DNA of 7,703 nt, taken from assembly GCA_903871865.1 (NCBI GenBank), contig CAIQIL010000587.1, positions 1-7,703 of the forward strand. The letters run 5' to 3'. The position numbers and the translations under genes are program-made. This document shows, piece after piece, positions 1 to 6,264 of this stretch (the stretch's first letter is position 1; each line of letters starts with the position of its first letter). The notes below the pieces were generated by a model that was not told the origin of the DNA, made no database searches, and saw nothing but the letters and a program-made list of their open reading frames with translations. This DNA is from an uncultured Burkholderiales bacterium (GTDB lineage Bacteria > Pseudomonadota > Gammaproteobacteria > Burkholderiales > Burkholderiaceae_C).

Positions 1-1
1 C

Positions 2-931
2 GACCAGGTGCCCTTCGAACTGGGCGCCTATGCGCTCAACCCCAACATCAAGGTGATCGCGCCGTGGCGCGAGTGGGATCTGCTGTCGCGCGAAAAGCTG
101 CTGGCTTACGCCGACAAGCACGGCATCCCGGTGGACTTCAAGAAGCGCAAGGGCGGCGCCCCTTACTCGATGGACGCCAACTTGCTGCACATCAGCTATG
201 AAGGTGGCGTGCTGGAGGATCCGAACTTCGAGCCTGAAGCCAATATGTGGCGCCTGACGGTGTCGCCTGAGAAGGCCCCTAACAAGCCGCAAGTCATCGA
301 GCTGACCTACGCCAAGGGCGACGTGGTTGCCATCGATGGCGTGAAGCTGTCGCCCGCCCAAGTGCTGACCAAGCTGAACGAAATTGGCGGCAAGCACGGC
401 ATTGGCCGTCTGGACAAGGTCGAGAACCGCTACGTCGGCATGAAGAGCCGCGGCTGCTACGAGACCCCTGGCGGCACCATCTTGCTGAGCGGCCACCGCG
501 CCATCGAATCCATCACCCTGGACCGCGAAGTCCTGGCGCTGAAGGACGACCTGATGCCGCGTTACGCCCGCATGATCTACAACGGCTACTGGTTCAGCCC
601 CGAGCGCGAGTTGCTGCAAGGCTTGATCGACAAGAGCCAGGAAACCGTCAACGGCACCGTCAAGCTCAAGCTGTACAAGGGCACCATCCTGGTGGTGGGC
701 CGCGAGTCCAAGACCGACAGCCTGTTCGACGCCAAGATCTCGACCTTCGACGACGACGGCGGCGCCTACAACCAGGCCGATGCAGCGGGCTTCATCAAGC
801 TCAACGCCCTGCGCCTGCGCATCGGCGCCAACGTGAAGGCCCAACGCAGCGCCTCGGCCAAAGCCAAGCCAGTGGCGGCCAAGAAGGCTGCAAAGCCTGC
901 AGCCAAGCCTGCCGTCAAAGCCGCCAAGTAA
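2..931 (+). CDS. argG: Argininosuccinate synthase (C-terminal part, 5' end outside window)
   Basis: ArgG joins citrulline and aspartate, using ATP, to make argininosuccinate in the cytoplasmic arginine pathway. The reading frame is open from base 2, so the gene starts upstream and the GTG at 8 is an internal valine. The visible part carries family blocks in order: IAPWREWDL, a [16 protein letters not shown] block that contributes to the citrulline/aspartate site, [26 protein letters not shown], and the C-terminal [15 protein letters not shown] and [13 protein letters not shown]. This matches the common bacterial and eukaryotic form (about 400 residues), not the divergent long E. coli type. 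The N-terminal ATP-binding SGGLDTS motif lies outside the window. Past the usual end there is a 27-residue Ala/Lys/Pro tail (848-928: 12 Ala, 8 Lys, 3 Pro) that I do not know from standard ArgG. ppnP follows after 19 bp and is probably co-transcribed. Confidence 0.96.
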   Translation, partial: DQVPFELGAYALNPNIKVIAPWREWDLLSREKLLAYADKHGIPVDFKKRKGGAPYSMDANLLHISYEGGVLEDPNFEPEANMWRLTVSPEKAPNKPQVIELTYAKGDVVAIDGVKLSPAQVLTKLNEIGGKHGIGRLDKVENRYVGMKSRGCYETPGGTILLSGHRAIESITLDREVLALKDDLMPRYARMIYNGYWFSPERELLQGLIDKSQETVNGTVKLKLYKGTILVVGRESKTDSLFDAKISTFDDDGGAYNQADAAGFIKLNALRLRIGANVKAQRSASAKAKPVAAKKAAKPAAKPAVKAAK

Positions 932-950
932 CCTTCCGGAGACCCCACCC

Positions 951-1268
951 ATGACCACCACCACCCTGGCCGGCACCATCGCCACCCAAGCCAATGTGTA
1001 CTTCGACGGCAAGTGCGTCTCGCACACCGTGACCCTGGCCGACGGCGTGCGCAAGTCGGTTGGCGTCATCCTGCCGGCGACGCTGACCTTCAACACCGGC
1101 GCCCCCGAGATCATGGAAACCGTCGCGGGCAAGGCCACCATCAAGCTGGCCGGCGCCAGCGAGTGGCAGACCTACGGCCCCGGCGAAAGCTTCAACGTGC
1201 CGGGCAACTCGTCCTTCGAGATCAAGGTCGAGGGCGAGGCCTACCACTACATCTGCCACTTCGGCTGA
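951..1268 (+). CDS. ppnP: Pyrimidine/purine nucleoside phosphorylase PpnP (cupin, DUF1255)
   Basis: The 105-residue protein matches the PpnP (YaiE) family. These small cupin proteins split nucleosides such as uridine, adenosine, guanosine and xanthosine with phosphate into base and ribose-1-phosphate, for salvage in the cytoplasm. Family features are YFDGK near residue 18, [26 protein letters not shown] in the first half, [15 protein letters not shown] around residues 71-85, and a C-terminal YHYICHF. It is about 10 residues longer at the N-terminus than the 94-residue E. coli protein. The ATG at 951 has a GGAGA Shine-Dalgarno at 938-942, which supports this start. It lies 19 bp after argG and before the hairpin at 1324-1355, so argG-ppnP probably forms one transcription unit. 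No functional link between the two enzymes is evident. Confidence 0.93.
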   Translation: MTTTTLAGTIATQANVYFDGKCVSHTVTLADGVRKSVGVILPATLTFNTGAPEIMETVAGKATIKLAGASEWQTYGPGESFNVPGNSSFEIKVEGEAYHYICHFG

Positions 1269-1323
1269 TGCGCCCTGGAGGTCCGAGGCGCGCCGGCTGC
1301 GGTCGGCGCCATCGGACGCCATG

Positions 1324-1355
1324 AAAAAAGCCGCTGTGTTCGCAGCGGCTTTTTT
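1324..1355. terminator. Bidirectional intrinsic terminator between ppnP and the convergent secreted-protein gene
   Basis: AAAAAAGCCGCTG (1324-1336) pairs perfectly with CAGCGGCTTTTTT (1343-1355) across a 6-base loop. The GC core is 7 bp and both strands end in six T, so the hairpin can stop transcription from argG-ppnP (56 bp after the ppnP stop) and from the minus-strand pair (26 bp after its last stop). Confidence 0.93.
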
Positions 1356-1381
1356 GTGCCTGTGTGCCTCGTGGTGAGGGC

Positions 1382-1870
1382 TCAGAACTTCGGCGGTGGC
1401 AGCTCGTCCGGGTCCACCACGTCGCAGTCCATGCGCACGGTGCCGATGAGGTCGTCGTTGAAGTCCAGCAGCTGGCCTTCGAGGCTGCCGTCCTGGCGGT
1501 CGATGGCCAGGCGGATGGTGGCCAGGCGCTTGAGGTTGGGTTGCCAGACGACCCAGTGGCCACGCAGCCAGTCCTCGTAGTAATGCGTGCCCGGCTGACG
1601 CAGCTTGTACAGCATCGTGTAGGCCACGGGCGTGGGCGTGTAGTGCAGGCGCTCGCCCACGGGCAGCACGTTGGAGCGCTGGATCAGCGCCATGTTGTTG
1701 CTGTCCCGCAGGGCCAACTCCAGCTGAGAAGCCTTGGACTTGCCCGCCGCCGTCACCTGCCCGCTGCACTTCAGGTAGAGGTTGTATTCGGCGGCCGATG
1801 CCGCGCCCATGGCAGCCCCCCAGACCAGCAGGGCCGTGGCCAGGCCACGCAGGGTGAAGGGTGTGCGCAT
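1382..1870 (-). CDS. Exported protein of unknown function, 162 aa
   Basis: I do not recognise the family. The N-terminus is a clear Sec signal peptide: MRTPFTLRGL, then a hydrophobic stretch to about residue 22, with likely cleavage after ASAA (residue 27). The mature protein of about 135 residues looks mostly beta, with alternating hydrophobic segments such as YNLYLKCSGQVT, LYKLRQPGTHYYEDWLRGHWVVW and LEGQLLDFNDDLIGTVRMDC. It has exactly two cysteines (35 and 149), which could form a disulfide in the periplasm. It ends in an acidic/proline segment, DPDELPPPKF. The ATG has GGGAG at 1878-1882, 7 bases upstream. The gene starts 20 bp after the CsgG-like lipoprotein gene on the same strand, so the two are probably co-transcribed, and a shared envelope role is a reasonable inference. 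No catalytic motif is visible. Confidence 0.8.
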   Translation of the reverse strand: MRTPFTLRGLATALLVWGAAMGAASAAEYNLYLKCSGQVTAAGKSKASQLELALRDSNNMALIQRSNVLPVGERLHYTPTPVAYTMLYKLRQPGTHYYEDWLRGHWVVWQPNLKRLATIRLAIDRQDGSLEGQLLDFNDDLIGTVRMDCDVVDPDELPPPKF

Positions 1871-1890
1871 CTGATGGCTCCCGCGTCAGG

Positions 1891-2808
1891 TCACTTCTTG
1901 GTGGACGACTTGCCCGAGGACTTGCTGGCCGGCTTCGGGTTGTTGGTGGCATCGACTTCCTTCGATGCCGCGGTCTCGCCACCCGACACGCCAAGTCGGC
2001 CGCCGGTGCCCAGGCCACCCTTGACGGTTTGCGCCTTGTAGTTGCGCAGCGCCTTGACCATCTGGTTGAAGGAGTCGGCGAACGCGGCCGTGATGACCTT
2101 GCCTTCCGGGGTCTTGGCGAAACCGCCACCACCGCCGAAGCCGCCACCGCCAAAGGCCGCGCCAAAGATGCCGAAGTCGAAGTTGCCCGACGTGCCCTCG
2201 GCCGCCGCGATCTGCACGCCGGAGCGGTTGTCGATCAGCAGCAGGGTGGTGGACGCCTCGTTCTTGCTGACGCTGCCCGCCAGCAGGCCGACCATGCCCA
2301 GGCCGCCGCTGAAGCCACCCAGGCCGCCACCGCCGCCACCGGTCTTGCCGGAGAACTGGATGGACGGGCTCATGGTGTAGTCGGCCGCGACCATCTGGCC
2401 CTTCTGGAAGTTGCTGCCAGCGCGGCTTTCCTCGCCACGGGCGAACTCGCGCTCGCGCATCATGTTGTTGAGCGACTTGCCGCGCTCGACGATGACGAAG
2501 CAGTTGGACTGCTGGATCATCAGGCGCAGCACCGGCGTGGTCGAACCCAGGCGGTATTGCTGCAGGGTGATGTACCAGGGCGCGGCCGTGTCTTCTTCGA
2601 TGGCCAGGGTGCCCAGGGACTCGGGGCAACGCTCCAGGCTGCTGTTGTTGTTCTCGGCCGTGCCGCCGCCTGCTGCACCGCTGACCGTGCCCTTGTTGCC
2701 GCCCAGCGAGGGGTCGGTGGCACAGCCAGACATCAGCGCCATGGCGGCTGCCGTGACCAGGGTCAGGGCGGACAGCCCCAGGGAAGAACGATGGCGGACA
2801 CTGGACAT
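1891..2808 (-). CDS. CsgG/HfaB-like outer-membrane lipoprotein
   Basis: The 305-residue protein has a lipoprotein signal peptide ending LMSGC, with Cys29 as the likely lipidated residue; Met at -3 is an imperfect lipobox. Residues 65-255 resemble the CsgG family. The segment LRLMIQQSNCFVIVERGKSL (95-114), then NNMMREREFA, is the family's '..sgrFvvveR..l..ll.Ere' block. MVAADYTMSPSIQF, TLLLIDNRSGVQIAAAEG and FADSFNQMVKAL follow in the expected order. CsgG itself is the curli export pore, while other members act in holdfast anchoring or have unknown roles. Odd points are two Gly-rich segments (157-169 and 220-229), near where CsgG has its two membrane beta-hairpins, and a Lys/Ser-rich C-terminal tail (283-305). 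No csgA, csgB, csgE or csgF is nearby, so curli secretion should not be assumed. The ATG has AGGAG at 2814-2818, 5 bases upstream. Confidence 0.82.
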   Translation of the reverse strand: MSSVRHRSSLGLSALTLVTAAAMALMSGCATDPSLGGNKGTVSGAAGGGTAENNNSSLERCPESLGTLAIEEDTAAPWYITLQQYRLGSTTPVLRLMIQQSNCFVIVERGKSLNNMMREREFARGEESRAGSNFQKGQMVAADYTMSPSIQFSGKTGGGGGGLGGFSGGLGMVGLLAGSVSKNEASTTLLLIDNRSGVQIAAAEGTSGNFDFGIFGAAFGGGGFGGGGGFAKTPEGKVITAAFADSFNQMVKALRNYKAQTVKGGLGTGGRLGVSGGETAASKEVDATNNPKPASKSSGKSSTKK

Positions 2809-2843
2809 GGGTTCTCCTGAAACGGTGACAAAGGCAAAACAAA

Positions 2844-2858
2844 GCAGCTTTTCGCTGC
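2844..2858 (-). terminator. Possible weak terminator or leader hairpin downstream of murB
   Basis: Read on the minus strand, GCAGC-GAAAA-GCTGC forms a 5-bp stem with a 5-base loop, followed by TTTGTTTTG. It lies about 60 bases after the murB stop and about 35 bases before the CsgG-like start. The short stem and broken T run make it weak as a terminator. It could instead sit at the 5' end of the lipoprotein mRNA. Confidence 0.35.
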
Positions 2859-2887
2859 AGTGTAGCGTTTGAAAATGTCACATCCAA
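2859..2887 (-). promoter_or_regulatory. Candidate sigma-70 promoter for the CsgG-like/secreted-protein unit
   Basis: On the minus strand TTGGAT (2887-2882) and TACACT (2864-2859) are separated by 17 bases. The -10 matches TATAAT at 4 of 6 positions and the -35 matches only 3 of 6. The surrounding 109-bp gap is AT-richer than the neighbouring genes. Transcription would start near 2852, leaving a leader of about 44 bases before the ATG. Confidence 0.4.
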
Positions 2888-2917
2888 GCGCTGTTTCTGC
2901 CTTCCCGAAGCACCCCC

Positions 2918-3946
2918 CTAGATCACCACCGGCTCGGGCTCCAGGCGGATGCCAAACCGGCCGTACACGCTTTCCTGGATGGCGCGCGCCAGCGTCACGA
3001 CCTCGGCGCCGCGGGCGTCACCGCGGTTGACCAGCACCAGGGCCTGCTTGTCATAGACGCCCGCCTGGCCCACCGTCTTGCCCTTCCAGCCGCAGGCATC
3101 GATCATCCAGCCCGCGGCCAGCTTGAAGTTGCCGTCCGGCATGGGGTAGTGGACGATTTCCGGGTCGCGCTGGATGATGTCGCGGCACTGCTCCGGCGTC
3201 ACCACCGGGTTCTTGAAGAAGCTGCCGGCATTGCCGATGACGGCCGGGTCCGGCAGCTTGGCGCGGCGCACGGCCACCACCCAGTCGAAGATCTGGCGGG
3301 CGCTGGGCGCGGTGATGCCGGTTTCGGCGACCTTGCGCGCCAGCTCGGCGTAGCCCAGCAGGGGCTGCCACGGACGCGGCAGGCGCAGGCGCACCCGCGT
3401 GATGACGGTCTTGCCGGCCAGGGCCTGCTTGAAAAGGCTGTCGCGGTAGTCGAAGCGGCAGGTCGGGCCGTCCAGCGTGATGGTGCGGCCGGTCATGAGG
3501 TCCACCGCGTCCAGGGACTCGAAGCGGTCTTTCAGCTCGATGCCGTAGGCGCCGATGTTCTGCACCGGCGCCGCGCCCACCGTGCCGGGGATGAGCGCCA
3601 TGTTCTCCAGGCCGGGCAGGTCGTTGTCCAGACACCAGCTCACCAGGTCGTGCCAGCGCTCGCCGGCGCCGGCTTCGACGATCCAGGCGTCCTCACGCGT
3701 TTCGAGCAGACGCAGGCCCGGCACCTCGACCTTCAGCACGACGGGTTTGATGTCTTGCGTGAGGATCAGGTTGCTGCCGCCGCCCAGGATGAACTTCGGG
3801 GCACGGCCCAGTTCGGGGTCATCGACCACGCGCCGCACGTCCGCCTCGCTGCGGATGCGCACCAAGGTGTGCGCCATGCAGGGCAGGGCGAAGGTGTTGT
3901 AAGGCTTGAGATTGACGCCGTGTTCGACGGCCAGGGCGCTGTGCAT
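2918..3946 (-). CDS. murB: UDP-N-acetylenolpyruvoylglucosamine reductase MurB
   Basis: MurB reduces UDP-GlcNAc-enolpyruvate to UDP-MurNAc using NADPH and bound FAD, the second committed step of peptidoglycan synthesis, in the cytoplasm. The frame stays open well upstream, antisense to yajQ, but the ATG at 3946 gives 342 residues, the same length as E. coli MurB, and the N-terminal LKPYNTFAL block sits where expected. FAD-binding motifs are [11 protein letters not shown] (52-62) and [17 protein letters not shown] (119-135). Catalytic-region residues are YRDSLFK with Tyr167-Arg168, [10 protein letters not shown] with Ser242 as the expected proton donor, and LEPEPVV with Glu338 probably the C-terminal catalytic Glu. 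It is the type I form. No Shine-Dalgarno is visible before the ATG, and a -10-like element on the minus strand predicts transcription starting at the A of the ATG, so the mRNA may be leaderless. Confidence 0.97.
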   Translation of the reverse strand: MHSALAVEHGVNLKPYNTFALPCMAHTLVRIRSEADVRRVVDDPELGRAPKFILGGGSNLILTQDIKPVVLKVEVPGLRLLETREDAWIVEAGAGERWHDLVSWCLDNDLPGLENMALIPGTVGAAPVQNIGAYGIELKDRFESLDAVDLMTGRTITLDGPTCRFDYRDSLFKQALAGKTVITRVRLRLPRPWQPLLGYAELARKVAETGITAPSARQIFDWVVAVRRAKLPDPAVIGNAGSFFKNPVVTPEQCRDIIQRDPEIVHYPMPDGNFKLAAGWMIDACGWKGKTVGQAGVYDKQALVLVNRGDARGAEVVTLARAIQESVYGRFGIRLEPEPVVI

Positions 3947-3961
3947 GCGAGAATTTTCGCA
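3946..3961. promoter_or_regulatory. Symmetric divergent extended -10 promoter element, murB/yajQ
   Basis: TGCGAGAATTTTCGCA is a 16-bp palindrome with one mismatched pair. Plus strand: TGC followed by GAGAAT (3949-3954), an extended -10 with predicted start at 3961 and a 37-base leader for yajQ. Minus strand: TGC followed by GAAAAT (3958-3953), an extended -10 with predicted start at 3946, the A of the murB ATG. Each hexamer matches TATAAT at 4 of 6. I see no good -35 on either side. The promoter call is inference; the symmetry is directly visible. Confidence 0.5.
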
Positions 3962-3997
3962 GACAACGGACGCAGCAGACCCTCTCGGAGAACACAC

Positions 3998-4489
3998 ATG
4001 CCCAGTTTTGACACCAAGCTCGACCCCAACCTGGACGCCGTCGGCAATGCCGTGGACACGACGTCCAAGGAGATCGGCACCCGCTTTGACTTCAAGGGCA
4101 CCAGCGCCGCCGCCGAGTTCAAGAAGAAGGAAAAAGAAATCATCGTCTATGGCGACAGCGATTTCCAGATCGACCAAGTCCGCGATGTGCTCTACAACAA
4201 GCTGACCAAGCAGAAGGTGGACATCCGCTTCATGGACGTCGGCAAGGTCGAAAAAATCGGTGGCGACAAGGTCAAGCAGGTGGTGAAGGTCAAGGCCGGC
4301 ATCGAGGCCGAGCTGGCCAAGCGCATCACCAAACTCATCAAGGACAGCAAGATCAAGGTCAATGCCAGCATCCAGGGCGAGGAAGTGCGCATCCAGGGCA
4401 CCAAGCGCGACGACCTGCAGGCGGCCCAGGCCCTGATCCGCAAAGAGATCGACGACGTGCCGCTGGATTTCGGCAATTACCGCGATTGA
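3998..4489 (+). CDS. yajQ: YajQ family nucleotide-binding protein (UPF0234/DUF520)
   Basis: The 163-residue protein matches YajQ throughout: N-terminal [31 protein letters not shown]-type block [61 protein letters not shown], and C-terminal DFGNYRD. The length agrees with the E. coli protein. The family is cytoplasmic, with two ferredoxin-like domains. A Xanthomonas member is known to bind cyclic di-GMP and act with a transcription factor; whether this one does cannot be seen here. The same frame is open far upstream, antisense to murB, but GGAGA at 3987-3991, 6 bases before the ATG, and the conserved MPSFD start fix the beginning. It is transcribed divergently from murB. Its stop codon lies in the first unit of an 11-bp tandem repeat. 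Confidence 0.96.
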   Translation: MPSFDTKLDPNLDAVGNAVDTTSKEIGTRFDFKGTSAAAEFKKKEKEIIVYGDSDFQIDQVRDVLYNKLTKQKVDIRFMDVGKVEKIGGDKVKQVVKVKAGIEAELAKRITKLIKDSKIKVNASIQGEEVRIQGTKRDDLQAAQALIRKEIDDVPLDFGNYRD

Positions 4490-4514
4490 GCTGCGATTGA
4501 GCCGCGACTGAGCC
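4482..4514 (+). repeat. Three tandem 11-bp repeats over the yajQ stop codon
   Basis: Units are GCGATTGAGCT (4482-4492), GCGATTGAGCC (4493-4503) and GCGACTGAGCC (4504-4514), with one or two differences between copies. Each contains TGA. Because 11 is not a multiple of three, the TGAs at 4487, 4498 and 4509 fall in three different frames. The first is the yajQ stop. Confidence 0.85.
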
Positions 4515-4571
4515 AGGGCTGGCCGCTCAAGGCTGGCGGGAGCGCTGCACCCTGCAGCCCACGAACACAAC

Positions 4572-4577
4572 AAGGGG
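4572..4577 (+). promoter_or_regulatory. Shine-Dalgarno that questions the protease start codon
   Basis: AAGGGG directly abuts the ATG at 4578, leaving no spacer. It is 6 bases before the in-frame GTG at 4584, a normal distance. The GTG may therefore be the true start, shortening the protein by two residues. Confidence 0.5.
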
Positions 4578-5303
4578 ATGGCTGTGAAGGTGAATGACGC
4601 GGATGCCGTGAAGGGCGCCAGGGCTGCTCGCAGGGGTGCTCAGACGCTGGCGACAGCCAGGCTGCTGGGCCTGCCTCTGGTGTGGATGCTGGCCTTGGTG
4701 AGCGCACCGGCCTCGTCGCAAAGCGTGGCCATGACCGGCAGCATGGGCAGCAAGGCTTTGTTGGTCGTCAACGGTGGGGCGCCCAAGGCCCTGGCCGCAG
4801 GCGACACCCACCAGGGCGTGAAGGTGCTGAGCGTCGGGGCCGAGCAGGCCACGGTGGAGGTCGGTGGCAAGCGCCAGACCGTGACGCTGGGCGGCGCGCC
4901 GGTCAGCGTGGGCGGCGGCGGTGGTGGGGGCGGCGGCAGCCAGATCGTGCTGACGGCCAGCTCGGGCGGCCACTTCCTGACGCTGGGCAGCATCAACGGG
5001 CGCAGCACGCAGTTCATGGTGGACACCGGCGCCACCAGCGTGGCCATGGGGGCCGACGAGGCCCGTCGCATGGGCATCGATTTCGAGAAGGCGCCCCGCA
5101 GCTTCGGCAGCACGGCCAACGGCACCATCACGCTCTACCGCGTCAAGCTGAGCTCGGTGCGCATCCAGGACGTGGAGGTGAATGAAGTGGACGCGGTCGT
5201 GGTGCCCCAGGGCATGCCGCACGTGCTGTTGGGCAACAGCTTCCTGACGCGTTTTCAGATGAAGCGCGACAACGACGTGATGACGCTGACGCGGCGGTAC
5301 TGA
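4578..5303 (+). CDS. Exported retropepsin-like aspartic protease (clan AA, TIGR02281-like)
   Basis: The 241-residue protein carries a single-domain retropepsin fold in its C-terminal half. FMVDTGATSVAMG (147-158) holds the catalytic Asp149 in DTGA, and HVLLGNSFLTRFQM (215-228) is the conserved second block (LLGxSFL). With one active-site Asp per chain it should work as a dimer, like viral retropepsins. A long Arg-rich N-region is followed by a hydrophobic segment (about 29-45) and small residues APASSQS, so export or membrane anchoring is likely. Residues 50-110 form a small beta-rich domain that resembles the periplasmic HR region of GspC-type secretion proteins (my judgement from pattern). 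Nine consecutive Gly (112-120) link the two domains. The substrate is unknown. The outermost ATG is used here; GTG at 4584 fits the Shine-Dalgarno better. The gene is 88 bp after yajQ, with no clear promoter or terminator between. Confidence 0.85.
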   Translation: MAVKVNDADAVKGARAARRGAQTLATARLLGLPLVWMLALVSAPASSQSVAMTGSMGSKALLVVNGGAPKALAAGDTHQGVKVLSVGAEQATVEVGGKRQTVTLGGAPVSVGGGGGGGGGSQIVLTASSGGHFLTLGSINGRSTQFMVDTGATSVAMGADEARRMGIDFEKAPRSFGSTANGTITLYRVKLSSVRIQDVEVNEVDAVVVPQGMPHVLLGNSFLTRFQMKRDNDVMTLTRRY

Positions 5304-5351
5304 GGGCTGTGGCGAGCGCTGTGGTGATGACCGTGTGAGGGCGGCGCGGCG

Positions 5352-6230
5352 TCAGGCGGCGCGCTGGGCGCCGTTGCCTTGTCCGTTCACGCGGCCGTGC
5401 TGGCCGTGACTTTTGCGCTGCAGCTGGCTCAGCTCGACGGGGTCGTGGGCGCAAAACAGCGTGACCTCGTCGCCATGCGCTTGCTTGAGCGCGTGCAGGC
5501 GCTGCTGGTTGGCGCGGCGCTGGACGCCATCCATCTGCACCAGGTTCTGGAACACCTTCAGGCCGAAGGTGCAGTGCGGGTCGGCGTCCATTTCACCTCG
5601 GTAGAAATAGGCGTCACCGCAGTGCAGCAGCCAGCCCTCGTCGGTGCGCACGGCCACGCCGCAGTGGCCCTGGGTGTGGCCGGTCAGCGGCACCAGCAGC
5701 ACCTCGTCGTCGGTGTCGGGCAGGGCGCGGATGGCGTCGAAGCCCAGCCAGCGTTCACCGCTCACATCGTGTTCGGCCCACTTCGGCCCGTGCGCCCACT
5801 GTGCCGGCACGTATCGACCCTTTTCCTGCAGGCTGGCGCGCGCCGTGGCGGCTTGCAACTCGCGCGTGAAGACGTGCACCTGCGCCTGGGGGAAGTCGCT
5901 CAGGCCGCCAGCGTGGTCGAGGTCGAGGTGGGTGGGCACGATGTGCTGCACGTCGCGCGGGTCCAGGCCCAGTTCGCGGATCTGGTGCAGCGCGGTTTCC
6001 TGCATCAGCAGGCGCGGTCGCGTCACCGCGTTGAACAGGGTGCCCAGGCGGCCCGGGTGGGCCACATCGCCCGTGCCCAGGCCCGTGTCCACCAGGATCA
6101 GGCCGTTGCGCCCCTCGATGAGCAGGCAGTGGCAGCACATGTGGCCCAAGGCCAGCCAACCGCCGTCGCCATTGATCAAACGACGCCCCAGTGGGCACAT
6201 GGAGCCGCAATTCAGGTGGTGAACGCGCAT
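5352..6230 (-). CDS. Metallo-beta-lactamase-fold hydrolase, AHL-lactonase-like
   Basis: The 292-residue protein has the metallo-beta-lactamase fold. The N-terminal VHHLNCGSMCPLG resembles the start of the AiiA/AttM-like lactonase group. ILVDTGLGTGD (45-55) follows. The metal motif is THLDLDHAGG (100-109), then GHTQGH (His189), HCGDAYF (Asp206) and CAHDP (His262), all where the family expects ligands. In the first motif the second His is replaced by Asp103, giving HxDxDH. This recalls HxExDH of flavodiiron proteins and could change metal choice; that is inference. No signal peptide is seen, so it is probably cytoplasmic. The substrate is unknown, and acyl-homoserine lactone is only one option. 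The ATG at 6230 fits family N-termini, although ATGs at 6263 and 6266 are in frame and no strong Shine-Dalgarno decides. It converges on the protease gene with a 48-bp gap and no visible terminator. Confidence 0.85.
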   Translation of the reverse strand: MRVHHLNCGSMCPLGRRLINGDGGWLALGHMCCHCLLIEGRNGLILVDTGLGTGDVAHPGRLGTLFNAVTRPRLLMQETALHQIRELGLDPRDVQHIVPTHLDLDHAGGLSDFPQAQVHVFTRELQAATARASLQEKGRYVPAQWAHGPKWAEHDVSGERWLGFDAIRALPDTDDEVLLVPLTGHTQGHCGVAVRTDEGWLLHCGDAYFYRGEMDADPHCTFGLKVFQNLVQMDGVQRRANQQRLHALKQAHGDEVTLFCAHDPVELSQLQRKSHGQHGRVNGQGNGAQRAA

Positions 6231-6249
6231 GCCGTCAATGCAGGAAGCC

Positions 6250-6257
6250 AAGGTGAT
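6250..6257 (+). promoter_or_regulatory. Shine-Dalgarno that supports the rsuA start at 6265
   Basis: AAGGTGAT matches the 3' part of the ideal TAAGGAGGTGAT sequence and lies 7 bases before the ATG at 6265. The alternative in-frame ATG at 6310 has no purine-rich site upstream. Confidence 0.5.
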
Positions 6258-6264
6258 GTGCATC

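Noticed and set aside
1290..1312. GC-rich inverted repeat (GGCGC...GCGCC) after ppnP
   Set aside because: Short imperfect pairing expected in GC-rich DNA, next to a much stronger terminator.
1861..2820. 319-codon plus-strand frame and other minus-strand frames over the CsgG-like gene
   Set aside because: Arg/Ala/Gly/His-rich composition without motifs; the 1891-2808 minus frame has the signal peptide, family motifs and Shine-Dalgarno.
3149..3997. Apparent N-terminal extension of yajQ opposite murB
   Set aside because: The frame is open only because it is antisense to murB; the conserved MPSFD start and its Shine-Dalgarno place the yajQ start at 3998.
4544..4558. GCTGCA-CCC-TGCAGC hairpin between yajQ and the protease gene
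   Set aside because: A 6-bp stem without a T tract; it does not qualify as an intrinsic terminator and no regulatory role can be supported.
3947..4573. Apparent N-terminal extension of murB opposite yajQ
   Set aside because: The ATG at 3946 gives exactly the expected 342 residues; the extension is antisense to yajQ with low-complexity composition.
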